This document shows, one piece after another, positions 50,215 to 63,642 of a stretch of DNA of 64,000 nucleotides. Position numbers and translations under genes: made by a program. This DNA is from Thysanoteuthis rhombus (taxonomy: Eukaryota > Mollusca > Cephalopoda > Oegopsida > Thysanoteuthidae), in NCBI GenBank assembly GCA_963457665.1, contig OY735211.1, forward strand, positions 65,594,985-65,658,984. The letters are read 5' to 3'. A model generated the notes under the pieces. The model saw only the letters and a program-made list of their open reading frames with translations. It was not told where the DNA came from and did no database searches. Every line of letters starts with the position of its first letter. Within the stretch, counting starts at the first letter, position 1.

Positions 50215-52900
50215 ATGGTACTGTTGCAATCAGCACGTCAAACTACGCCAGAAAAAGCCATAAAATCGATAAGTAAAAATGACATTCAAAAGACCATTTT
50301 TGACGGCTCACTTATGTATGTGCTGGAAGTGCCTTCTCGACCAATAGTGGCTATTTCCATCAAATCGGGCATAATCGAAAAAAACATCAAATCCACCTGA
50401 TCCAAAGGTACCGTTGCAATCAGCACGTCAAACTACGCCAGAAAAAGCCATAAAATTGATAGGTAAAAATGACATTCAAAAGACCATTTTTGACGGCTCA
50501 CCTCTGTATGTGCTGGAAGTGCCTTCTCGACCAATATTGGCTATTTTCATCAAATTTGGCTGAATCGAAAAATACATCAAATCCACCCAATCCAATGGTA
50601 CCGTTGCAATCAGCACGTCAATCTACGCCAGGAAAAGCCATAAAATCGATAGGTAAAAATGACATTCAAAAGACCATTTTTGACGGCTCACTTATGTATG
50701 CGGTAAAAATGCATTTTCGGTCAATATTGGCTATTTCCATCAAATTGGGCTGAGTCAAAAAATACATCAAATCCACCCAATCCAATGGTACCGTTGCAAT
50801 CAGCACGTCAAACTACGCCAGAAAAAGCCATAAAACCGATAGGTAAAACTGACATTCAAAAGACCATTTTTGACAACTAACTTATGTATGTGCTGGAAGT
50901 GCCTTCTCGACCAATAGCAGCTTTTTCCATCAAATTGTGCTGAATCGAAAAATACATCAAATCCACCCGATCCAATGGTACCGTTGCAATCAGCACGTCA
51001 AACTACGCCAGAAAAAGCCATAAAATCGATAGGTAAAAATGACATTCAAAAGACCATTTTTGACGGCTCACTTATGTATGCAGTAAAAATGCATTTTTGG
51101 TCAATATTGGCTATTTCCATCAAATTGGGCTGAATCGAAAAATACATCAACTCCACCCGATCCAATGGTACCGTTGCAATCAGCACGTCAAACTACGCCA
51201 GAAAGAGCCAAAAGATCGATAGGTAAAAGTGACATTCAAAAGACCATTTTTGACGGCTCACTTATGTATGTGCCGGAAGTGCCTTCTCGACCAATAGCGG
51301 CTATTTTCATCAAATTGGGCTGAATCGAAAAAATACATCAACTCCACCCAATCCAATGGTACCGTTGCAATCAGCACATCAAACTACGCCAGAAAAATCC
51401 ATAAAATCGATAGGTAAAAATGACATTCAAAAGACCATTTTTGACGGCTCACTTATGTATGCGGTAAAAATGCATTTTCGGTCAATATTGGCTATTTCCA
51501 TCAAATTGGGCTGAATCGAAAAATACATCAAATCCACCCGATCCAATGGTACCGTTGCAATCAGCACGTCAAACTACGCCAGAGAAAGCCATAAAATCGA
51601 TAGGTAAAAATGACATTCAAAAGACCATTTTTGACGGCTCACTTATGTATGTGCTGGAAGTGCCTTCTCGACCAATAGTGGCTATTTCCATCAAATCGGG
51701 CATAATCGAAAAAAACATCAAATCCACCTGATCCAATGGTACCGTTGCAATCAGCACGTCAAACTACGCCAGAAAAAGCCATAAAATTGATAGGTAAAAA
51801 TGACATTCAAAAGACCATTTTTGACGGCTCACCTCTGTATGTGCTGGAAGTGCCTTCTCGACCAATATTGGCTATTTTCATCAAATTTGGCTTAATCGAA
51901 AAATACATCAAATCCACCCAATCCAATGGTACCGTTGCAATCAGCACGTCAATCTACGCCAGGAAAAGCCATAAAATCGATAGGTAAAAATGACATTCAA
52001 AAGACCATTTTTGACGGCTCACTTATGTATGCGGTAAAAATGCATTTTCGGTCAATATTGGCTATTTCCATCAAATTGGGCTGAGTCAAAACATACATCA
52101 AATCCACCCGATCCAATGGTACCGTTGCAATCAGCACGTCAAACTACGCCAGAAAAAGCCATAAAACCGATAGGTAAAACTGACATTCAAAAGACCATTT
52201 TTGACAACTAACTTATGTATGTGCTGGAAGTGCCTTCTCGACCAATAGCAGCTTTTTCCATCAAATTGTGCTGAATCGAAAAATACATCAAATCCCCCCG
52301 ATCCAATGGTACCGTTACAATCAGCACGTCAAACTACGCCAGAAAAAGCCATAAAATCGATAGGTAAAAATGACATTCAAAAGACCATTTTTGACGGCTC
52401 ACTTATGTATGCAGTAAAAATGCATTTTTGGTCAATATTGGCTATTTCCATCAAATTGGGCTGAATCGAAAAATACATCAACTCCACCCGATCCAATGGT
52501 ACCGTTGCAATCAGCACGTCAAACTACGCCAGAAAGAGCCAAAAGATCGATAGGTAAAAGTGACATTCAAAAGACCATTTTTGACGGCTCACTTATGTAT
52601 GTGCCGGAAGTGCCTTCTCGACCAATAGCGGCTATTTTCATCAAATTTGGCTTAATCGAAAAATACATCAAATCCACCCAATCCAATGGTACCGTTGCAA
52701 TCAGCACGTCAATCTACGCCAGGAAAAGCCATAAAATCGATAGGTAAAAATGACATTCAAAAGACCATTTTTGACGGCTCACTTATGTATGCGGTAAAAA
52801 TGCATTTTCGGTCAATATTGGCTATTTCCATCAAATTGGGCTGAGTCAAAACATACATCAAATCCACCCGATCCAATGGTACCGTTGCAATCAGCGCGTC
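50215..52900 (+). repeat. 1,331-bp (7-unit) duplication
   Basis: 50215 and 51546 share a rare variant set (CAAATCGGGCATAATCG, AAAAAACATCAAATC). AGAAAGAGCCAAAAGATCG at about 51200 recurs at about 52531. A related recombined unit follows near 52640. Confidence 0.75.
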
Positions 52901-55900
52901 AAACTACGCCAGAAAAAGCCATATAATTGAAAGGTAAAAATGACATTCAAAAGAACATTTTTGACAGCTCACTTATGTATGTGCTGGAAGTGCCTTCTCG
53001 ACCAATAGCAGCTTTTTCCATCAAATTTGGCTGAGTCGAAAAATACATCAAATTCACCCGATCCAATGGTACCGTTGCAATCAGCACGTCAAACTACGCC
53101 AGAAAAAGCCATAAAATCGATAGGTAAAAATGACATTCAAAAGACCATTTTTTACGGCTCACTTATGTATGTGCTGGAAGTGCATTCTCGACCCATAGCG
53201 GCTATTTTCATCAAATTGGGCTGAATCGAAAAATACATCAAATCCACCCGATCCAATGGTACCGTTGCAATCAGCACGTCAAACTACGCCAGAAAAAGCC
53301 ATAAAATCCGTAGGTAAAAATGACATTCAAAAGACCATTTTTGACGGCTCACTTATGTATGTGCTGGAAGTGCATTTTCGACCAATATTGGATATTTTCA
53401 CCAAATTGGGTTGAATCGAAAAATACATCAAATCCACCCGATCCAATGGTACTGTTGCAATCAGCACGTCAAACTACGCCAGAAAAAGCCATAAAATCGA
53501 TAGGTAAAAATGACATTCAAAAGACCATTTTTGACGGCTCACTTATGTATGCGGTAAAAATGCATTTTAAATCAATATTGGCTATTTCCATCAAATTGGG
53601 CTGAATTGAAGAATACATCAAATCCACCCGATCCAATGGTACCGTTGCAATCAGCACGTCAAACTACGCCAGAAAAAGCCATAAAATCGATAGGTAAAAA
53701 TGACATTCAAAAGACCATTTTTGACGGCTCACTTATGTATGTGCTGGAAGTGCCTTCTTGACCAATAGCAGCTATTTTCATCAAATTTGGCTTAATCGAA
53801 AAATACATCAAATCCACGCAATCTAATGGTACAGTTGCGATCAGCACGTCAAACTACGCCTGAAAAAGCCATAAAATCGACAGGTAAAAATGACATTCAA
53901 AAGACCATTTTTGACAGCTCACTTATGTATGTGCTGGAAGTGCCTTTTCGACCAATAGCGGCTATTTTCATCAAATTGGGCTGAATCGAAAAATACATCA
54001 AATCCACCCGATCCAATAGTACTGTTGCAATCAGCACGTCAAACTACGCCAGAAAAAGCCATATAATCGATAGGTGAAAATGACATTCAAAAGACCATTT
54101 TTGACGGCTCACTTATGTATGCGTTCAAAATGCATTTTCGGTCAATATTGGCTATTTCCATCAAATTGGGCTGAATCGAAAAATACATCAAATCCACCCG
54201 ATCCAATGGTACCGTTGCAATCAGCACGTCAAACTACGCCAGAAAAAGCCATAAAATCCATAGGTAAAAATGACATTCAAAAGACCATTTTTGACGGCTC
54301 ACTTATGTATGTGCTGGAAGTGTTTTCTCGACCAATAGCGGTTTTTTTCATCAAATTGCGCTGAATCGAAAAATACATCAAATCCACCCAATCCAATGGT
54401 ACCGTTGCAATCAACACGTCAAACTACGCCAGAAAAAGCTATAAAATCGATAAGTAAAAATGACATTCAAAAGACCATTTTTGACAGCTCACTTATGTAT
54501 GCGGTAAAAATGCATTTTCGGTCAATATTGGCTATTTCCATCAAATTGGGCTGAATGGAAAAATACATCAAATCCACCCGATCCAATGGTACCGTTGCAA
54601 TCAGCACGTCAAACTACGCCAGAAAAAAGCATAAAATCGATAGGTAAAAATGACATTCAAAAGACCATTTTTGACTGCTCACTTATGTATGCGGTAAAAA
54701 TGCATTTTTGGTCAATATTGGCTATTTCCATCAAATTGGGCTGAATCGAAAAATACATCAACTCCGCCCGATCCAATGGTACCGTTGCAATCAGCACATC
54801 AAACTACGCCAGAAAGAGCCATAAGATCGATAGGTAAAAGTGACATTCAAAAGACCATTTTTGACGGCTCACTTGTGTATGTGCCGGAAGTGCCTTCTCG
54901 ACCAATAGCGGCTATTTTCATCAAATTGGGCTGAATCGAAAAAATACATCAACTCCACCCAATCCAATGGTACCGTTGCAATCAGCACGTCAAACTTCGC
55001 CAGAAAAAGCCATATAATCGAAAGGTAAAAATGACATTCAAAAGAACATTTTTGACGGCTCACTTATGTATGTGCTGGAAGTGCCTTTCCGACCAATAGC
55101 AGCTTTTTCCATCAAATTTGGCTGAGTCGAAAAATACATTGAATTCACCCGATCCAATGGTACCGTTGCAATCAGCACGTCAAACTACGCCAGAAAAAGC
55201 CATAAAATCGATAGGTAAAAATGACATTCAAAAGACCATTTTTTACAGCTCACTTATGTATGTGCTGGAAGTGCATTCTCGACCCATAGCGGCTATTTTC
55301 ATCAAATTGGGCTGAATCGAAAAATACATCAAATCCACCCGATCCAATGGTACCGTTGCAATCAGCACGTCAAACTACGCCAGAAAAAGCCATAAAATCC
55401 GTAGGTAAAAATGACATTCAAAAGACCATTTTTGACGGCTCACTTATGTATGTGCTGGAAGTGCCTTTCCGACCAATATTGGCTATTTTCACCAAATTGG
55501 GTTGAATCGAAAAATACATCAAATCCACCCGATCCAATGGTACTGTTGCAATCAGCACGTCAAACTACGCCAGAAAAAGCCATAAAATCGATAGGTAAAA
55601 ATGACATTCAAAAGACCATTTTTGACGGCTCACTTATGTATGCGGTAAAAATGCATTTTAAATCAATATTGGCTATTTCCATCAAATTGGGCTGAATCGA
55701 AAAATACATCAAATCCACCCGATCCAATGGTACCGTTGCAATCAGCACGTCAAACTACGCCAGAAAAAGCCATAAAATCCATAGGTAAAAATGACATTCA
55801 GAAGACCATTTTTGACGGCTCACTTATGTATGTGCTGGAAGTGCCTTCTTGACCAATAGCAGCTATTTTCATCAAATTTGGCCTAATCGAAAAATACATC

Positions 55901-57100
55901 AAATCCACCCAATCTAATGGTACAGTTGCGATCAGCACGTCAAACTACGCCTGAAAAAGCCATAAAATCGACGGGTAAAAATGACATTCAAAAGACCATT
56001 TTTGACGGCTCACTTATGTATGTGCTGGAAGTGCCTTTTCGACCAATAGCGGCTATTTTCATCAAATTGGGCTGAATGGAAAAATACATCAAATCCACCC
56101 GATCCAATAGTACGGTTGCAATCAGCACGTCAAACTACGCCAGAAAAAGCCATAAAATCGATAGGTGAAAATGACATTCAAAAGACCATTTTTGACGGCT
56201 CACTTATGTATGCGTTCAAAATGCATTTTCGGTCAATATTGGCTATTTCCATCAAATTGGGCTGAATCGAAAAATACATCAAATCCACCCGATCCAATGG
56301 TACCGTTGCAATCAGCACGTCAAACTACGCCAGAAAAAGCCATAAAATCCATAGGTAAAAATGACATTCAAAAGACCATTTTTGACGGCTCACTTATGTA
56401 TGTGCTGGAAGTGCTTTCTCGACCAATAGCGGTTTTTTTCATCAAATTGCGCTGAATCGAAAAATACATCAAATCCACCCGATCCAATGGTACCGTTGCA
56501 ATCAACACGTCAAACTACGCCAGAAAAAGCTATAAAATCGATAGGTAAAAATGACATTCAAAAGACCATTTTTGACGGCTCACTTATGTATGCGGTAAAA
56601 ATGCATTTTCGGTCAATATTGGCTTTTTCCATCAAATTGGGCTGAATGGAAAAATACATCAAATCCACCCGATCCAATGGTACCGTTGCAATCAGCACGT
56701 CAAACTACGCCAGAAAAAACCATAAAATCGATAGGTAAAAATGACATTCAAAAGACCATTTTTGACTGCTCACTTATGTATGCGGTAAAAATGCATTTTT
56801 GGTCAATATTGGCTATTTCCATCAAATTGGGCTGAATCGAAAAATACATCAAATCCACCTGATCCAATGGTACCGTTGCAATCAGCACGTCAAACTACGC
56901 CAGAAAAAGCCATATAATCGATGGGTAAAAATGACATTCAAAAGACCATTTTTGACGGCTCACTTATGTATGTGCTGGAAATGCCTTCTCGACCAATAGC
57001 GGCTATTTCCATCAAATTGGGCTGAATCAAAAAATACATCAAATCAACCCGATCCAATGGTACTGTTGCAATCAGCACGTCAAACTACGCCAGAAAAAGC
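52900..57100 (+). repeat. 2,091-bp (11-unit) duplication
   Basis: 53027 and 55118, 53320 and 55411, 54074 and 56165 are matching landmarks at +2,091, including the rare TTTTTTCATCAAATTGCGC variant at about 54350 and 56440. Confidence 0.8.
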
Positions 57101-59519
57101 CATAAAATCGATAGGTAAAAATGACATTCAAAAGACCATTTTTGACGACTCACTTATGTATGTGCTGGAAGTGCCTTCTCAACCAATATTGGTTATTTTC
57201 ATCAAATTGGGTTGAATCGAAAAATACATCAAATCCACCCGATCCAATGGTACCGTTGCAATCAGCACGTCAAACTACGCCAGTAAAAGCCATAAAATCG
57301 ATAGGTAAAAATGACATTCAAAAGACCATTTTTTACGGCTCACTTATGTATGCGGTAAAAATGCATTTTCGGTCAATATTGGCAATTTCTATCAAATTGG
57401 GCTGAATCGAAAAATACATCAAATCCAACCAATCCAATGGTACCGTTGCAATCAGCACGTCAAACTACGCCAGAAAAAGCCATATAATCGATAGGTAAAA
57501 ATGACATTCAAAAGACCATTTTTGACGGCACACTTATGTATGTGCTGGAAGTGCCTTCTTGACCAATAGCATCTATTTTCATCAAATTTGGCTGAATGGA
57601 AAAATACATCAAATCTACCCAATCCAATGGTACCGTTGCAATCAGCACGTCAAACTACGCCAGAAAAAGCCATAAAATCGATAGGTGAAAATGACATTCA
57701 AAAGACCATTTTTGACGGCTCACTTATGTATGCGGTAAAAATGCATTTTAGGTCAATATCGGCTATTTCCATCAAATTTGGCTGAATCGAAAAATACATC
57801 AAATCCACCCGATCCAATGGTACCGTTGCAATCAGCACGTCAAACTACGCCAGAAAAAGCCATAAAATCCATAGGTAAAAATGAAATTCAAAAGACCACT
57901 TTTGACGGCTCACTTATGTATGCGGTAAAAATTCATTTTCGGTCAATATTGGCTATTTCCATCAAATTCGGCTGAATCGAAAAATACATCAAATCCAACC
58001 GATCGAATGGTACCGTTGCAATCAGCACGTCAAACTACGCCAGAAAAAGCCATATAATCGATAGGTAAAAATGACATTCAAAAGACCATTTTTGACGGCT
58101 CACTTGTGTATGTGCTGGAAGTGCCTTCTTGACCAATAGCAGCTATTTTCATCAAATTTGGCTTAATCGAAAAATACATCAAATCCACCCGATCCAATGA
58201 TACCGTTGCAATCAGCACGTCAAACTACGCCTGAAAAAGCCATAAAATCGATAGGTAAAAATGACATTCAAAAGACCATTTTTGACGGCTCACTTATGTA
58301 TGCGTTCAAAATGCATTTTCGGTCAATATTGGCTATTTCCATCAAATTGGGCTGAATCGAAAAATACATCAAATCCACCCGATCCAATGGTACAGTTGCA
58401 ATCAGCACGTCAAACTACGCCAGAAAAAGCCATATAATCGATGGGTAAAAATGACATTCAAAAGACCATTTTTGACAGCTCACTTATGTATGCGTTCAAA
58501 ATGCCTCCTCGACCAATAGCGGCTATTTCCATCAAATTGGGCTGAATCGAAAAATACATCAAATCCACCCGATCCAATGGTACTGTTGCAATCAGCATGT
58601 CAAACTACGCCAGATAAAGCCATCAAATCGATAGGTAAATATGACATTTAAAAGATCATTTTTGACGGCTCACTTATGTATGTGGTAAAAATGCATTTTC
58701 GGTCAATATTGGCTATTTCCATCAAATTGGGCTGATTCGAAAAATACATCAAATCCACCCGATCCAATGGTACCGTTGCAATCAGCACGTCAAACTACGC
58801 CAGAAAAAGCCATATAATCGATAGGTAAAAATGACATTCAAAAGACCATTTTTGACGGCTCACTTATTTATGTGCTGGAAGTGCCTTCCCGACCAATAGC
58901 GGCGATTTTCATCAAATTGGGCTGAATCGAAAAATACATCAAATCCACCCGATCCAATGGTACAGTTGCAATCAGCACGTCAAACTATGCTAGAAAAAGC
59001 CATAAAATCCATAGGTAAAAATGACATTCAAAAGACCATTTTTGACGGCTCACTTATGTATGCAGTAAAAATGCATTTTCGGTCAATATTGGTTATTTCC
59101 ATCAAATTGGGCTGAATGGAAAAATACATTAAATCCACCCGATCCAATGGTACCGTTGCAATCAGCACGTCGAACTACGCCAGAGAAAGCCATAAAATCG
59201 ATAGGTAAAAATGACATTCAAAAGACCATTTTTGACTGCTCACTTATGTATGCGGTAAAAATGCATTTTTGGTCAATATTGGCTATTTCCATCAAATTGG
59301 GCTTAATCGAAAAATACATCAAATCCACCCGATCCAATGGTACCGTTGCAATCAGCACGTCAAACTACGCCAGAAAAAGCCATATAATCGATAGGTAAAA
59401 ATGACATTCAAAAGACCATTTTTGACGGCTCACTTATGTATGTGCTGGAAATGCCTTCTCGACCAATAGCGGCTATTTCCATCAAATTGGGCTGAATCAA
59501 AAAATACATCAAATCAACC

Positions 59520-61290
59520 CGATCCAATGGTCCTGTTGCAATCAGCACGTCAAACTACGCCAGAAAACGCAATAAAATGTGCTGGAATGTGCCTTCTTGA
59601 CCAATAGCAACTATTTTCATCAAATTTGGCTGAATGGAAAAATACATCAAATCCACCTGATCCAATGGTACCGTTGCAATCAGCACGTCAAACTACGCCA
59701 GAAAAAGCCATATAATCGATAGGTGAAAATGACATTCAAAAGACCATTTTTGACAGCTCACTTATGTATGCGTTCAAAATGCCTTCTCGACCAATAGCGG
59801 CTATTTCCATCAAATTGGGCTGAATGGAAAAATACATCAAATCCACCCGATCCAATGGTACTGTTGCAATCAGCATGTCAAACTACGCCAGATAAAGCCA
59901 TCAAATCGATAGGTAAATATGACATTTAAAAGATCATTTTTGACGGCTCACTTATGTATGCGGTAAAAATGCATTTTCGGTCAATATTGGCTATTTCCAT
60001 CAAATTGGGCTGATTCGAAAAATACATCAAATCCACCCGATCCAATGGTACCGTTGCAATCAGCACGTCAAACTACGCCAGAAAAAGCCATAAAATCGAT
60101 AGGTAAAAATGACATTCAAAAGACCATTTTTGACGGCTCACTTATGTATGCAGTAAAAATGCATTTTCGGTCAATATTGGCTATCTCATCAAATTGGGCT
60201 GAATCGAAAAATACATCAAATCCACCGGATCCAATGGTACCGTTGCAATCAGCACGTCAAACTACGCCAGAAAAAGCCATATAATCGATAGGTAAAAATG
60301 ACATTCAAAAGACCATTTTTGATGGCTCACTTATGTATGCGGTAAAAATGCATTTTTGGTCAATATTGGCTATCCCAATCAAATTGGGCTGAATCGAAAA
60401 ATACATCAAATCCACCCGATCCAATGGTACAGTTGCAATCAGCACGTCAAACTACGCCAGAAAAAGCCATAAAATCCATAGGTAAAAATGACATTCAAAA
60501 CACCATTTTTGACGGCTCACTTATGTATGTGTTCAAAATGCATTTTCGGTCAATATTGGCTATTTCCATCAAATTGGGCTGAATTGAAAAATACATCAAA
60601 TCAACCCGATCGAATGGTACCGTTGCAATCAGCACGTCAAACTACGCCAGAAAAAGCCATAAAATCGATAGGTAAAAATGACATTCAAAAGACCATTTTT
60701 GACGGCTCACTTATGTATGCGGTAAAAATGCATTTTAAATCAATATTGGCTATTTCCATCAAATTGGGCTGAATCGAAGAATACATCAAATCCACCCGAT
60801 CAAATGGTACCGTTGCAATCAGCACGTCAAACTACGCCAGAAAAAGCCATGAAATCGATAGGTAAAAATGACATTCAAAAGACCATTTTTGACTGCTCAC
60901 TTATGTATGCAGTAAAAATGCATTTTTGGTCAATATTGGCTATTTCCATCAAATTGGGCTGAATCGAAAAATACATCAAATCCACCCGATCCAATGGTAC
61001 CGTTGCAATCAGCACGTCAAACTACGCCAGAAAAAGCCATATAATCGATGGGTAAAAATGACATTCAAAAGATCATTTTTGACGGCTCACTTATGTATGT
61101 GCTGGAAATGCCTTCTCGACCAATAACGGCTATTTCCATCAAATTGGGCTGAATCAAAAAATACATCAAATCAACCCGATCCAATGGTCCTGTTGCAATC
61201 AGCACGTCAAACTACGCCAGAAAACGCCATAAAATGTGCTGGAATGTGCCTTCTTGACCAATAGCAACTATTTTCATCAAATTTGGCTGA
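59520..61290 (+). repeat. Pair of deleted satellite units
   Basis: At about 59575 and 61232 a unit jumps from AATAAAATG/CATAAAATG directly to TGCTGGAATGTGCC, losing about 60 bp that normally include CGATAGGTAAAAATGACA to CACTTATGTA. The two sites share the rare TGGTCCTGTTG and GAAAACGC variants and lie about 1,657 bp apart, so one deletion was copied by a segmental duplication. Confidence 0.75.
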
Positions 61291-63514
61291 ATCGAAAAAT
61301 ACATCAAATCCACCCGATCCAATGGTACCGTTGCAATCAGCTCGTCAAACTACGCCAGAAAAAGCCATATAATCGATAGGCGAAAATGACATTCAAAAGA
61401 CCATTTTTGACAGCTCACTTATGTATGCGTTCAAAATGCATTTTCAGTCAATATTGGCTATTTCCATCAAATTGGGCTGAATCGAAAAATACATCAAATC
61501 CACCCGATCCAATGGTACCGTTGCAATCAGCACGTCAAACTACGCCAGAAAAAGCCATAGAATCCATAGGTAAAAATGACATTCAAAAGACCATTTTTGA
61601 CAGCTCACTTATGTATGCGGTAAAAATGCATTTTCGGTCAATATTGGCTATTTCCATCAAATTGGGCTGAATCAAAAAATACATCAAATCCAACCTATCG
61701 AATGGTACCGTTGCAATCAGCACGTCAAACTACGCCAGAAAAAGCCATATAATCGATAGGTAAAAATGACATTCAAAAGACCATTTTTGACGGCTCACTT
61801 GTGTATGTGCTGGAAGTGCCTTCTTGACCAATAGCAGCTATTTTCATCAAATTTGGCTTAATCGAAAAATACATCAAATCCACCCGATCCAATGGTACCG
61901 TTGCAATCAGCACGTCAAACTACGCCTGAAAAAGCCATAAAATCGATAAGTAAAAATGACATTCAAAAGACCATTTTTGACAGCTCACTAATGTATGTGC
62001 TGGAAGTGCCTTCTCGACCAATAGCGGCTATTTCCATCAAATTGGGCATAATCGAAAAAAACATCAAATCCACCCGATCCAATGGTACCGTTGCAATCAG
62101 CATGTCAAACTACGCCAGAGAAAGCCATAAAATCGATAGGTAAATATGACATTTAAAAGATCATTTTTGACGGCTCACTTATGTATGCGGTAAAAATGCA
62201 TTTTCGGTCAATATTGGCTATTTCCATCAAATTGGGCTGATTTGAAAAATACATCAAATCCACCGGATCCAATGGTACCGTTGCAATCAGCACGTCAAAC
62301 TACGCCAGAAAAAGCCATAAAATCCATAGGTAAAAATGACATTCAAAACACCATTTTTGACGGCTCACTTATGTATGCGGTAAAAATGCATTTTTGGTCA
62401 ATATTGGCTATTTCCATCAAATTTGGCTGAATGGAAAAATACATCAAATCCACCCGATCCAATGGTACCGTTGCAATCAGCACGTCAAACTACGCCAGAA
62501 AAAGCCATAAAATCGATAGGTAAAAATGACATTCAAAAGACCATTTGTGATGGCTCACCTATGTATGCGGTAAAAATGCATTTTTGGTCAATATTGGCTA
62601 TCCCAATCAAATTGGGCTGAATCGAAAAATACATCAAATCCACCGGATCCAATGGTACCGTTGCAATCAGCACGTCAAACTACGCCAGAAAAAGCCATAA
62701 AATCGATAGGTTTAAATGACATTCAAAAGACCATTTTTGATGGCTCACTTATGTATGCGGTAAAAATGCATTTTCGGTCAATATTGGCTATTTCCATCAA
62801 ATTGGGCTGAATGGAAAAATACATCAAATCCACCCGATCCAATGGTACCGTTGCAATCAGCACGTCAAACTACGCCAGAAAAAGCCATAAAATCGATAGG
62901 CGAAAATGACATTCAAAAGACCATTTTTGACAGCTCACTTATGTATGCGTTCAAAATGCATTTTCAGTCAATATTGGCTATTTCCATCAAATTGGGCTGA
63001 ATCGAAAAATACATCAAATCAACCCGATCCAATGGTACTGTTGCAATCAGCATGTCAAACTACGCCAGAAAAAGCCATAAAATCGATAGGTAAAAATGAC
63101 ATTCAAAAGACCATTTGTGACAGCTCACCTATGTATGCGGTAAAAATGCATTTTCAGTCAATATTGGCTATTTCCATCAAATTGTGCTGAATCGAAAAAT
63201 ACATCAAATCCACCTGATCCAATGGTACCGTTGCAATCAGCACTTAAAATTACGCTAGAAAAAGCCATAAAATCGATAGGTAAAAATGACATTCAAAAGA
63301 CCATTTTTGACGGCTCACTTATGTATGTGGTAAAAATGCATTTTTGGTCAATATTGGCTATTTCCATCAAATTGGGCTTAATTGAAAAATACATCAAATC
63401 CACCCGATCCAATGGTACCGTTGCAATCAGCACGTCAAAATACGCCAGGAAAAGCCATAAAACGATAGGTAAAAATGACATTCAAAAGACCATTTTTGAT
63501 GGCTCACTTATGTA

Positions 63515-63606
63515 TCATATATGTGTGTGTGTATGTGTGTGTGTGTGACTCTATCTGTTCATATATGTATGTTTATATTTATCACTTCTTCTCTCTTTCT
63601 TTTCAA

Positions 63607-63642
<36 letters not shown>

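Larger units (their letters stand above)
24035..63514 (+). repeat. 190-bp satellite array, about 208 head-to-tail units
   Basis: Every unit is in the same orientation and close to 190 bp (for example TGC-GTAAAAATGCATTTT at 24601 and 24791). A conserved part carries ATCAAATTGGGCTGAATCG, AATGGTACCGTTGCAATCAG, CACGTCAAACTACGCCAG, AAAAAGCCATAAAATCGATA and CATTCAAAAGACCATTTTTG. One block of about 45 bp varies strongly (see subtype entries). The unit is AT-rich, with KpnI (GGTACC) and ClaI (ATCGAT) sites in most copies. Because 190 is not divisible by three the frame rotates every unit and no ORF exceeds 115 codons, so it does not encode a protein. Array size, homogeneity and nucleosome-like unit length suit heterochromatin or a centromere or pericentromere, which is an inference. 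Confidence 0.97.

Noticed and set aside
24035..63514. CRISPR array or CRISPR-like repeat-spacer pattern
   Set aside because: The apparent conserved and variable alternation is a satellite monomer with a dimorphic block; the variable part has only a few forms, the unit is 190 bp and the genome is eukaryotic.
24035..63514. CENP-B box in the satellite unit
   Set aside because: TTTCGGTCAATATTGG has the TTCG start but lacks the CGGG core required by the mammalian CENP-B consensus.
25560..63548. Dozens of 60-115 codon ORFs such as the recurring MVPLQSARQTTPEKA and MTFKRPFLTAHLC proteins
   Set aside because: They are the same satellite unit read in its three rotating frames. Length is limited by the 190-bp frame shift, neighbouring units place stops differently, and substitutions show no preference for silent sites.
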